From: Ottelia alismoides
Taxonomy: Eukaryota > Streptophyta > Magnoliopsida > Alismatales > Hydrocharitaceae
Direction: 5' to 3'
DNA length: 64,000 nt
Assembly: GCA_037367405.1 (NCBI GenBank)
Contig: JAZKJV010009329.1
Location: 1-64,000, forward strand
Each line of letters opens with the position of its first letter. The stretch's first letter is position 1. Below the pieces are notes generated by a model. The model was not told the origin of the DNA. It searched no databases and worked only from the letters and a program-made list of their open reading frames with translations. The position numbers were made by a program, and so were the translations under genes. Positions 35,219 through 45,287 of this stretch are shown here, one piece after another.

Positions 35219-36879
35219 TAAGGCCGTATGCATAGTGACCCCAATATCGGATCCTCATATTATTGGGGCGATATTGGATTGCGCGTAGAGAGTACTATTC
35301 CTGTTGATGGTTGGTTCAATTAATGACGGGTCAACATCACCTAGGGGTGGTGGGCCCAGGTGTTAAAGACCAAATTGGGAATGCAAGTTGGACTTGCAAG
35401 GAGGAATGTGTTCCCGCTTCTTTTTATCCGAGTTACAGATTCACATATTATTGGGATGTAACAAAGATAAGGAAGGAGATACTAGATCTTGCTTGAGATA
35501 TAATGGTAAGTATATCTCCTACATTGAAAGTGATTAAGGGAATGAACTTTCAGTGTTGACAAGGCAAGACAACTTTGATATAAAAATTCCTAAATCAAAG
35601 TAAATTATATATTTATATATGTTTATGCAAATTTCTTATTTCAGATAATCCTTTTTTAATCCCACTCGATGTTATACTCAATAATAACCAGTAGAATATC
35701 ATGGATTGGACCCATGATCCAGATATTGTGCTTGCAATTGGACACATAAGGTATGTGGTTGCAATATGCAAGTTTCCTCATAATAATGAGGAATGATAAT
35801 TAAATAGACAATAGGACTAAAACCCTAGGGTTTGTATGTCTCTATAAGTCTTGATCTCATCAAATGTACTTTTGAAGTGACATGTCGATAATGATCGTAA
35901 TTATCAAATAATCCTTATAAAATCTAAGAAGATGTTCTGGCATACATATGTGCTCTCGGCATATAATCATGAATGACATGGTTCTCTGCATTATGCAGAA
36001 TGGTGGCTCTATAGGAGATGACATATTCAAATTATTTGAGTACCTACCTGAACCTAAGTCTTAAGAGTTTAAATGGATGTAGATACGATGAGTGTCATCA
36101 TTCTACTATCTATACGCTGGTCATTCATGAAGCTTCATAATATTCATATTGTATGAATTGAATGAAGCATGTATAAATGTTGAAATACTCTTATATTGAA
36201 AATTTTGATTTCAACATAAGAGATCCTTTGTCTTGAGCAATGATTGCTTGCAGATAAAGGAAGCACAGTGGAAGCATGGGTTGGACCCAAGTAAGAAGTA
36301 TAGTCAAAGAGTTGACTGTACTTCTGTAACTTCCATATGACATCCAAAGAGTTGGATGTATGCTAATACTGCAATAAGTTGATGTGTTGATAGTATGACT
36401 ATCAAATCTATCTAGAATCCTTAGAGAAGGAATCAGATAGTACATCAGAATAATCTACATATAATCATTGAAATTGACTTACTTATTTGATAAGACAAAG
36501 TCTGATAATTGTATCTCAATCTTCTAATGACACTTGTAATTGGTTTCATCTGTATTAGAACATTAGAAATTTGATCTTAAGGTTTAATGGTCATCCATGT
36601 TGGAAGTGATGCAATTGTTGCAACAATTTCCATTAGATCAATAGACTTCATATTTTCAGTGGGAGCCCTTAGTCTTAGAGAATGTCTCTGTGACCTGGAT
36701 ATTAGAATACACTCATAGTTTATTTCTAAATGTTGGAAATAAACATGAATTCTGGAATAAACCTATCATAGAGAGTTATGATGGATATATTTCATATAGT
36801 AGTCTAACATCTATTGGACTCCGCTAAATTAGAAAATTGATGAATGGTTCATTGAGACTTCTAATACTGAAAATTAAAC

Positions 36880-37600
36880 CTTTAAAGATCAATAGGAGGA
36901 TAAAGATCATTTGACAATGATCTGGCATCATGTCTTTGACATATGTCTGTTGATGAGATCATTGGACAAGTAAGAGATGAAACTTTAGAATGTCTAAAAT
37001 TTCAAAACTTGCATACTTATGAATATTGTATTCAAAGTAAAATATCCAATACACCCTTGTTTGGGAAAGGTGTAAGATGTCAAGGTATTCATGATCTCAT
37101 ACATATTGATGTATGTGAATCATCTATATCATAGTAAACATTATGGATATGTGATATCTATTGATGATTATGTATGATATGAGATTTCTTCTCTTCACCT
37201 AAGAACCTTTGAAATGTTCAAAGATTTCACAATTTTGGTTTAGAACCAAAGTTTGAAGGAAGATGAAATGAATTTGATCTAACCAAGGTAGCTTATACCT
37301 ATTAGATGAATTCAAGGAATACCTTATGGAGATGTGAATATCATTCATGTCTCAATCCTCCTAATGAACCTTAACTTAATAGAGTTGTAGGGAGATACAA
37401 TTGATCATGTGTGACATGATTTGATCAATGATTAATCTTAGCATAATTATCTCTTAGTTTCTAGGTATATATATGTGGTAGAGACTACATTATATATCCT
37501 TACAAGGTTCCATGCTAGAAAGCTGGAATCTAGCACCAGAGAGTGCTACTTCATTAGGAAAATAAAGGATAGTATTGGATACATACTTTATGACCTTGAG
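36880..37600 (+). pseudogene. Copia pre-integrase and integrase remnant
   Basis: A short open stretch (36943-37134) resembles the copia GAG-pre-integrase region and the start of the integrase core: YEYCIQSKISNTPLFGKGVR and then LIHIDVCESS, which matches the usual LIHTDVCGP. A further piece, YGYVISIDDYV, matches the second core region. A third piece near 37510-37590 (KLESSTRECYFIRK...GYILYD) resembles the integrase C-terminal segment. Stops and frame changes separate all pieces. No function remains. Confidence 0.75.
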
Positions 37601-37829
37601 ATTCTTAAAGGATCTCATCTCTGAGAATGTGATTCTTAGAGGATGACTCTCTTAAGAATCAAGATGAAAATGAAGTAAAGGAACTCATTTAACCTTGAGA
37701 AGATAATGAGGCTCCTGAAATCGGAAACTAAATAGACAATTAAAGATGAAACATTAATACCTCTTCAAATAAGTTTGAGGATGGATTCCATGTGTCAGTT
37801 GAATCTGATAATGATCCGACTTCATGTGT

Positions 37830-38294
37830 TGATGCTTCTGAAGATCATATCATGGAAAGATGGATGTTAGCAATAAAGTCTAAAGTAGGCTTCATATACA
37901 AATGTTGTATATAGACTCTCGAGGATCCAACTATATGGGTAAGACCCATTATGGTGTAAATGGATCTTCAAGAGAAAGAGGGAACCTGATTAAAAGGTAG
38001 AGACCTTCAAAGCACGGTTCGTAGCCATGAGCTACACACCGAAGAAAAGACATCGCTTGCGATGAGACTTGCTCTCCAGTGACCTTGCTTTAACCCATCA
38101 GAATATTGCTAACTATAGATACACAACTTGACTATGACATCTTCATGATGTGAGTCAAGATTGCATTCCTCTATGAATATATTCCTGAGGATATTCATAT
38201 GAAGTAGCCCCAGGGCTTCATGGTTGAGGAAAGCAAGGTGTGCAAGCTAAAGAACTCCATCTTTGGACTTAAATAAGCTTCTTGTAGTTGGAAC
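37830..38294 (+). pseudogene. Copia reverse transcriptase remnant
   Basis: In broken plus-strand frames the sequence encodes copia RT landmarks: KARF-VA-YT--K (near 38005), then DVSQDCIPL-like and EYIPEDIHMK-PQGFMVEESKVCKLKNSIFGLK-AS-SWN (to about 38290). This matches the usual MDVKTAFLNG...IYM-QP-GF...LKQASRSWN order. The catalytic YVDD region is absent because the sequence breaks at 38294. Confidence 0.8.
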
Positions 38295-38580
38295 TGTTGG
38301 ACATGCGAGCCCACGGCGAGCCATTATGCAATAAATGTTATTGCAATTCACTCCTTAATCTGAAATAAAGAGTACATAATTTGCATAATAGGTCCCTTAG
38401 TACAATTAGGGTTATGTACCATGGCCATCTTAATGATCATACAACTGTTGATTCAAATAATGAATCATAGAGGCTGGTGCTTGGATGAATATCTAAAGAG
38501 TTAGATTGAGGACTCATCAAGTACCGTCAAATGATTGTTAAGAGATAATCTCCAGCCTGAGTAGGAGATGGCAATCCTAT
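38295..38580 (+). repeat. Copia LTR-like fragment, truncated by F3
   Basis: This starts with TGTTGGA, a common start of plant copia LTRs, and has no coding similarity. It is cut at 38580 by the first F3 LTR. The assignment is positional, and the other LTR was not clearly located. Confidence 0.45.
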
Positions 38581-39583
38581 TGACGAATCCAATAATGTCG
38601 CTAATAAGAAAGTGTATTTATCGTGTTGTGCGTTGTAGGCGGCAATCGGAAACGGTCAAGAAAATACCACAAATAATTTGTTCAATTTTGATCTCGTGGT
38701 TTTATGTTTATTTTACTTGGGCAAGTCCCAAGGTCGATCACAAGGAGACAAAGGAACAACCTAGAATTAAGTCTATCAAAGTTCGAGTTCGGTTTTCGAG
38801 GCGGTCTTTTTTTGGAATTTTCAATGCAATAGAGGATGCAAAATGCAAATTTGGCCTTATTTCAGGGACTAAAATGTAAATGTCAACCAAACAATGTCCG
38901 AAAATTATGAAACTTGGCCACAATGTAAACTATAATGAAATGGATGCACTGTAATTTTTTTGGAATTTTTGGATGCAATATGAATTTTTTATGGATTTTT
39001 AAATACAAACAAATTAATTGTCAATATTTAATTTTAATAAATATTAAACCTACTTATTTTCGAGAACTAAAATTATCTAAGATCTATCACTAGGTAATAG
39101 ATCTTAGAAAAATCCTAGACCTCAAAAATGTGGGGTTCAATACCTATTAAAAATCAAACATTGAAATGCACAAAATGATTTTTACAGGGCAAATGATGCA
39201 TGCAAATGCAATGATTTTTTAGCACAGTGTTAATCAAATTAATCTCTACGATATGTGATTTTTGGGGAATTTTTAAATCAACGGTTAATTAACTACGAAT
39301 TTCAGAGCAAGAAACGGGTAAAATACACCAATTTTCACAAAACAATTATTCATTAAATAACCGTGAATCAGAAAAATACCCACAATATGTCAAACAGTAG
39401 AGAATTAATTAATGAACATCATGCTATTTTTAGATTAATTAAATAATGTAAAGAGAGGGTCCAAAATCACAGGGGAACACAGGGATACAAATGCAAATAT
39501 TATAAATAAATATAAAGGCAGAGGGGGGACTTGTTTGTGATTACCAATAGTCGGAGGGGTCTTCTGCGAATTTCCCAAGGGAG

Positions 39584-40932
39584 CACGTGCCTTGCGCGTG
39601 CTCCTTGGGCGGCTGGACTGAGGCGCAATAAGGAGGAGCTCCGGGGGCACAACTATAATTTGCCCAAGGGGCACGTGCGCAGCACGTGACCCCCTGGGGT
39701 TGATTCCTGCTGAGGGAGTCCCCCACGCACGTGTCTGCCACGTGCTGGGGTCTCGGCCCAACCGGCCGGCCGAAGGAGAGATGGAGGCGGAGTAGCGGCT
39801 CCGGTGGCTGTCGATGAAGCGGAGGGTGGCGGTGGTGTCGACGTGGCGAAGATCTGGGGCCTCGTAGGTACAGGCGGAGGGGCGGTCTGGCGGTGGCGTG
39901 TCGGCGAAGAAGAGGCGGAGCCGATGACGTTGGCCTCCCTCTGGCCGACACACGGCCTAGAGGGCGGCGTTGCGGTGCCGAGGAAGGCGGTCGAGCGTTG
40001 CGACGTAGGCGGAGGTCATCAGCGAGAGCGGTGGCTGAAGTCGGTGGTAGGCGTTGCGAGGGCGGTGCAGCCGTAGGTGGTGGCGCGCGTCGAGTTGAAG
40101 ACGGTGGATGAAGTCGAGGCGGAGAGATCGTCGATGACGGTGACGATGGTGTCGATTATGTCGGGCGGAGAGCGGTAGAGAGAGAGAGAGAGGGAGAGAG
40201 AGGGAGAGAGGGTATACCTGAAGGGAGTCGGCTCGACGGCGCTGGGAGTGGCCGGAGCAAGCAGCAGCGCGGCGAGACGGAGCTGCGGCGAGGAGCGGTG
40301 ACCTCGGATCACGCCGATGGAGGCTCGCCGGTCCTGTCACTACCGGAGAGGGGGAGTCCTTAGGGCTTTAAACGGCGGATGCTGAATGAAGGGCCGGTGG
40401 CGATGCTTAAATAGGAGACGGGGTCTTTGCTGGCGATGGAAGGTCCGAAGGGGATACGCGGGGGATGAGGGCGATCGGAGATGGGATTTGAAGGGGATGA
40501 TTGCGGGCGGCGCGAGATTCGCGGGGAGGAGCGGATCGGAGATGGGGATTTGATTGGAGGCGTCTGGCGGCGCGACGAGGAGCGGAGTTGGCGAGATACG
40601 CGGCTGAAATCGCGGGGCGCGGAGGAGGTCCCGGCGCGGGGCGGCGGCCAAATGGGGAAAGGGCTCGAGGTTGACGACGCACAGGCGCCGTCCGATCTCG
40701 CGTGATCGGATGGCGCCTGTTGCGCCACGTGGTGACACCAGGCGGGAGGAGGAAGCGCGCGTGCGGAGCACGTGCCTTGGAGGCACGTGCGACGCACGTG
40801 CGTTCGTTTTATTTTTATTATTATTTTTTTATTTTTTTTATTTTTTATTTTTATTTTTTTTATTTAATAAAAACGAGTTATAAATAAAGCCAAAAATGGC
40901 TGACACGTGGCGGCCTCTGGGACTGCCACGTG
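39584..40932. promoter_or_regulatory. Cluster of eleven CACGTG (G-box) motifs in F3 LTR 1
   Basis: CACGTG occurs at 39584, 39672, 39683, 39728, 39739, 40726, 40769, 40784, 40795, 40904 and 40927. The pair at 40904 and 40927 lies within TGACACGTGGC and its inverted copy, close to the known optimum for plant bZIP factors. They fall in two groups, both within about 1 kb of the candidate TATA element. Known: G-boxes bind bZIP and bHLH factors. Inferred: they regulate the LTR. Confidence 0.6.
40406..40414 (-). promoter_or_regulatory. Candidate TATA box in F3 LTR 1
   Basis: The minus strand reads CTATTTAAG within a GC-rich stretch, with a possible start CATTCAGCATCC about 30 bases downstream. An alternative is TTATTTATAAC near 40876-40886, directly below the G-box inverted repeat. 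Which one is used cannot be told from sequence. Confidence 0.45.
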
Positions 40933-40937
40933 TCAGC
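40899..40937. repeat. Inverted repeat with G-boxes in F3 LTR 1
   Basis: Perfect 13-base arms GCTGACACGTGGC (40899-40911) and GCCACGTGTCAGC (40925-40937) lie around a 13-base loop. LTR 2 keeps the structure with one arm change. It corresponds in position to palindromes in the other families and shares TGTCAGCACC with the C family. Confidence 0.75.
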
Positions 40938-41800
40938 ACCAGAAAATTCGAAATTAAAAACTTTTGTAAAATCGATAAAAAATAGTAAACGACCTCGGAT
41001 CGAAAAAGTTTCTTCACGAAAGTTGCTCGTCTCGATGAGATCTACAACTTTCATGAAGACATCAAAACCAAAATCGATCAAATGTAAAAAGTGAATTTTT
41101 GGGGTATCCTATGTACATAGAATACCTTGATTTTTGGGTTTTATAATTTTTATGTCATTTTTAAACAAGATAAAAAATCCGGAAAAATATGGAAAAATCA
41201 AAGATAAATAAAAGACACTTAATTCTAATTTTTTTGGATTTTTTATTGATTAAGAAAATATATACGTAAAATACAAGGTAAAAACCGCGAAAATATACAA
41301 TGTACAAAAGAGGCCCAAAACCCAACTTTCACATATGAGCTCCGATTCACTTGAACTTGGTCTTGTTTTGAAGGTAATTGAATGTACATTAGTTCAAAAG
41401 TGAGTAGGATTAAATCGGACACTGGATGGAGAAGATATGTGGCTTTTAGTCCGAAAATCCTGGAATTAGGGTTTGAGTTTTTGGTCCACTTATTTGAGTT
41501 AGTTATTTTTTTTGTATTTTTCCTTTATTCTTGTTAGTAATATGTACACAGTGGAAGTGGTTTTGAGTTATTCGGAGTTAGCATGAATGAGTTAAAAATC
41601 TGGGAAGTCAGGCTTATTTATAGGTCAATTTGGCTTGGATTTTTGGCTTCTTATTTTGTGCAGATTTTTGTGCTAAAATGCAATTCTTATGGAAACATGG
41701 ATGAATGCTAATTATGCAAAATAGATGCAAGAATGCTGTTGATTTTTAGGGATTTGAGCTTAATAAATGAGATTTAGAGTGATGAATACGAGATTCATCA

Positions 41801-41836
41801 TCCCCCTATACTTAAACCATGCTCGTCCCTGAGCAT
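41801..41836 (-). other. F3 copy 1 polypurine tract and adjacent hairpin
   Basis: The minus-strand TTAAGTATAGGGGGA abuts the LTR start TGATGAATC. A hairpin with arms ATGCTC / GAGCAT and loop GTCCCT lies at 41819-41836, the counterpart of the PPT-adjacent hairpins of E1 and C. Confidence 0.86.
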
Positions 41837-43036
41837 AAAAAGAAATGCCATGAGGTGAAATGAGATTGGGTTCCAAACCAAGACCAAGAGCTGAAGGTGA
41901 AAGTAAGCCTAAACTCAACCTTTGGATTATTTGTGTGTCGGAACTTCTGTGAGACTTAGAATTTTAAAATCAACAGCCCTCAAGTTCTACACATCATTGC
42001 TACAGTTTCGGCTCAGAAGTCATCTTAGATCAATCATCTTCCCAAAGTATACTCTTCGAACATTGAATAACCGACTCTTGTGTGTGAAGTATTTTAGCTC
42101 TTCCCACCCAGAATGCCGGACTACTGCATAAGCCTCCTCTCCAATAACTCGTCCTCGGGGAGTCAGGTATTTCCTTCTAAGGTCTGTCGCGCTGTGTTCA
42201 CAATCGAATTGGGGGGAGAAGATAGAAGAATGAGAAAAGAACTGGAGGGCGGCCAGTGTAGTCACCTCTCCTTGTGAAGATGGCCAGTGTAGCCGAGTCT
42301 CCACCAAGATCTGCAGGTTTCTGGAAGCTTGGACCTTTTTGGTCAGATTTTATTTGGTAGTTGCTTCTTTGTATTTGGAATTTTTGGTGGTTCTGCTTGG
42401 ATCTTGTTGTGCCCCTACGGATATAGAATCTTTTGTTTCCGTACATTTTTTGGGGTCTTAGAAAAAATTGTGCCCAGCCGTCCATCCCTTTTCCGAAGCT
42501 TTATTTCAACCCGTACTCCGGTCTTTAGATTTCCACGCTACCAGAAAAGAAACTCACACAGTCTTCCAACATATGTTTGAGTTGAGCTAAGTGCATAGTG
42601 CGAGAGTACAAATTAATTCCCTATTCCAGAGTTGTACCCAGAATGAAGAGACCAGGTTAGACACTAAGAGTCAAACTCTGTACATTGTCATGTGGAACTC
42701 AAAGAATTAAGTCAAAGACCTGAAGACTCTAAAATCCTATTTCTCGGTGAAGTTCCTCTGAAAATTAGGTGGATTAAGGTGAAGTCCAGACCACTCTCGG
42801 TTTCGGCTCATAACTTGGTTCAGAACCCAAAGACTTTTCACATATGCAAATGCGATGCTTGATGAAATGCGAGTGTGTGAAATGCAGGCACATTTTTTTT
42901 TTGTTTGTGAATTTTTTTTTAATGCAAAAAATGAATAAGAAGCCATTTTTTTTTCAAAGATTTTGGGTGTAGTCAGTGTTAGTGGAAAAACATTTTTTTT
43001 TGTTTTTTTTAAGAAAAACCCACCCCGTAAATACAT
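41837..43036 (-). other. F3 copy 1 3' noncoding region
   Basis: No gene is seen. The region carries blocks shared in order with E1 and C: GTCCTCGGGGAGTCAGGTAT at 42151, two GGCCAGTGTAG units near 42250 and 42284, a small ACGGATATAGAATC...TTTCCGT hairpin near 42418, and CCGAAGCTTTATTTCAACCC near 42494. The stretch 42890-43010 has several long T runs. Confidence 0.7.
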
Positions 43037-43485
43037 ATAGACTTACGCGAAAGTACGAGGTATGGCTAAAATATATACATAGTATATATACAGACCCCCC
43101 TATACTTAGCGAGTGCTGTGTCCTCAGAGCACAAGAAGCGTAAAGAAGACATAGCTCGGGCTAAGCGTAAGAGAGTGAAAAAGAAAAACAAAAAAAAACA
43201 AAAAGAAAAGGATTTACAAAACCGCCCCCCTATACTTAGACTGTGAATAGTCTAAGTATAGAAGAAGAGCGGGAAAGAAAAGAAAAATAAAAAGAAGCGG
43301 TCGGGGTATGTAAATGAGGAGGGTATATATATGTGGGTGGCGGTTCCCCCTATACTTAGGCTTTGGTCAGCCTAAGTGTAGAAGAAGAGTGGATATGGAG
43401 TGAGCAAGAGATCGGAATGTGATGAGGGAAATGGTATATACAGATGGCATCGGTCCCCCCCTATACTTAGGCCTTGGCCTAAGTA
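43037..43485 (-). repeat. F3 copy 1 array of four PPT-hairpin modules
   Basis: Hairpins lie at 43101-43169 (long, imperfect), 43231-43260, 43351-43380 and 43464-43485, each preceded by a C run on the plus strand. Upper stems are GACT/AGTC, GGCT/AGCC and GGCC/GGCC, different from those of E1 and C but always paired. The third has one imperfect pair. The fourth overlaps the integrase stop codon (TAG at 43479-43481), so the array begins exactly where coding ends. Confidence 0.87.
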
Positions 43486-45287
43486 GAGGAAGAAGCTGTA
43501 CAAGGAGACCGATGTGGTTGGGAGGTAGGTTGGGTCTGATCTGATATTTCGTCAATGTCCTTGCTCTGTGTGAAATAGATGACCTCCACTTGCACTGTAT
43601 GTTCTTTGGATGATTCTATGTATGGCTTCAGTAATTGTCCATTCACTGAGAAAGGTTGTGCATCATCTTTGAGTTCTGCAATGTCCACACTTCCATTGGT
43701 ATGCACATTGATGACAACATAGGGACCCGTCCATTTTGATTTCAGTTTCCCATGAAAGATCTTTAATCGAGCATTAAACAACCAGACTTTCTGCCCAGGG
43801 ACAAAGTTTTTATCTCGAATATGTCTATCATGCCATTTCTTGACCTTGTCCTTATAAATCACACTGTTGTCATATGCCCGGTTTCGGATTTCAATTAGCT
43901 CATTCAAATTTAGGTCTCGACATAATTTCCCAAGGTGACAACTCCAGTTCAACTTTTTGATTGCCCATTCAGATTTGTGAATCAGTTCAGCAGGAAGATG
44001 GCAAGGTTTGCCATAGATCATCCTAAAGGGTGAAGTGCCGAGTGGTGTTTTATAAGCTGTCCTATAGGCCCAAAGAACTTGATCTAACAGTTTTGACCAA
44101 TCCTTCCTATCTGGACGAACCAACTTTTGAAGTATACTCTTCACTTCTCGATTAGAAACTTCTGCCATGCCATTAGATTGTGGATGATAAGGATTGGCTA
44201 TTCGATGTTCAAATTTGTACTCCTTAGCCAAAGATCTCATTTCCCTGTTTACAAAGTGGCTACCTCCATCAGAGATCAAAACTTTTGGTATCCCGAACCT
44301 TGCAATGATATTATCCTTGATAAACTTACAGACGGTTTTGCTGTCTGCGGTTCGGGTCGGAATAGCCTCTACCCATCTAGACAAATAATCAACCGCTAAC
44401 AAGATGTACTCAAATCCATTGCTATTGGGAAAGGGACCCATAAAATCAATCCCCCATGCATCAAAAACATCACAGAAAATCATTGGTTGCATGGGCATTT
44501 CGTCTCTATATCCAACAGTCCCTCCCATCCTTTGACAAATCGGGCAAGACCGTACAAAATCATTAGCATCACGAAATAAGGTCTGCCAGTAAAATCCACA
44601 TTGGAGTACCTTGTGTGCGGTTCTCTTTCCCGAATGGTGCCCTCCAGCCTCGAGAGTGTGACAATGTGTGAGGACACTCTGGTATTCTTCCTGAGGAATA
44701 CATCTTCTCCAGACACAATCCGGTCCTTCATAGAAAAGGAAAGGATCATCCCAATGGTATTTTCTTGAATCCGACTTTAGTTTTTCAATCATTTTCTTTG
44801 TCCAACCAGAGGGAACCTTCTTGGAGACAAGATAGTTCACGATGTTGGAATACCATGGGGTTGAATCAATCGTGCAAACAGATTCGTCTGGAAAAGTCTC
44901 TTTAATAGGTCCAGTATCAGGATAATCATTTTTCTCAATTCGGGAAAGGTGATCAGCAACAACATTCTTTATTCCAGGTTTATCTTTGATTTCCAAATTA
45001 AATTCCTGGATTAACAAAATCCACCTCAAAAGTCGTGCCTTGGCATCTTTCTTATCCATGAGGTATCTAATTGCAGTATGATCCGTGAAAATTGTCACCT
45101 TGGAGCCCAATATATATGATCTGAATTTTTCAAGGGCCCAAACAACCGCGAGCATTTCCTTTTCAGTCACTGTGTAATTTTTCTGTGCAGGATCCAATAC
45201 TTTGCTCGCGTAGTGAATCGCATAAGGGATTCCATCCCGTCTTTGTCCAAGCACAGCTCCGACCGCAAAATCCGATGCATCAGTCAT
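43479..45287 (-). CDS. F3 copy 1 RNase H-integrase segment
   Basis: This 602-codon minus-strand frame is the 3' part of pol. RNase H occupies about residues 1-115 with acidic residues D3, E44, D69 and D112. The integrase zinc-binding domain follows (H210 or H217/H218, C248, C251), then the catalytic core with D281, D340 and E376, exactly 35 residues between the last two. The C-terminal domain contains SKWTGPYVV. All catalytic residues are present. The first Met is not a real start. This segment is joined to RT by a one-base frameshift, so it would not be made as a normal Pol fusion from this copy. The stop codon lies in the first PPT hairpin (element sense). Confidence 0.9.
   Translation of the reverse strand: MTDASDFAVGAVLGQRRDGIPYAIHYASKVLDPAQKNYTVTEKEMLAVVWALEKFRSYILGSKVTIFTDHTAIRYLMDKKDAKARLLRWILLIQEFNLEIKDKPGIKNVVADHLSRIEKNDYPDTGPIKETFPDESVCTIDSTPWYSNIVNYLVSKKVPSGWTKKMIEKLKSDSRKYHWDDPFLFYEGPDCVWRRCIPQEEYQSVLTHCHTLEAGGHHSGKRTAHKVLQCGFYWQTLFRDANDFVRSCPICQRMGGTVGYRDEMPMQPMIFCDVFDAWGIDFMGPFPNSNGFEYILLAVDYLSRWVEAIPTRTADSKTVCKFIKDNIIARFGIPKVLISDGGSHFVNREMRSLAKEYKFEHRIANPYHPQSNGMAEVSNREVKSILQKLVRPDRKDWSKLLDQVLWAYRTAYKTPLGTSPFRMIYGKPCHLPAELIHKSEWAIKKLNWSCHLGKLCRDLNLNELIEIRNRAYDNSVIYKDKVKKWHDRHIRDKNFVPGQKVWLFNARLKIFHGKLKSKWTGPYVVINVHTNGSVDIAELKDDAQPFSVNGQLLKPYIESSKEHTVQVEVIYFTQSKDIDEISDQTQPTSQPHRSPCTASSST

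Larger units (their letters stand above)
35219..38580 (+). mobile_element. Decayed Ty1/copia element remnant
   Basis: Plus-strand sequence between E1 and the F3 array contains copia polyprotein remnants in the order integrase then RT, full of stops and indels. It ends in an LTR-like start TGTTGGACAT at 38295. The right end is cut by the F3 insertion at 38581, and the left end touches the E1 LTR at 35219. The segment 35219-36880 should hold 5' LTR and gag but is too degenerate to divide. The latter part of RT and all of RNase H are missing before the LTR-like sequence, which implies an internal deletion. Confidence 0.75.
38581..41800 (-). repeat. F3 LTR 1 (3' LTR of copy 1)
   Basis: The LTR is 3220 bp with near-inverted ends TGACGAATC ... 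GATTCATCA. It holds a strongly GC-rich central segment (39580-40800) bounded by AT-rich flanks, a GA microsatellite near 40176-40211 that is 4 bases longer than in LTR 2, a candidate TATA at 40406-40414, eleven CACGTG motifs and an inverted repeat at 40899-40937. Arg/Pro-rich ORFs on both strands of the GC-rich part are composition effects rather than genes. Confidence 0.95.

Noticed and set aside
39435..40797. Several 90-170 codon Arg/Pro-rich ORFs on both strands of the F3 LTR, repeated at 51676-53036
   Set aside because: They overlap each other in several frames, have GC-driven composition and no recognisable domain, and lie inside an LTR. Their repetition reflects the LTR copies.
41922..42580. 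Small ORFs in the F3 3' region as a degenerate env
   Set aside because: No signal peptide, transmembrane segment or shared protein sequence is seen between families. The conserved blocks do not respect a reading frame.
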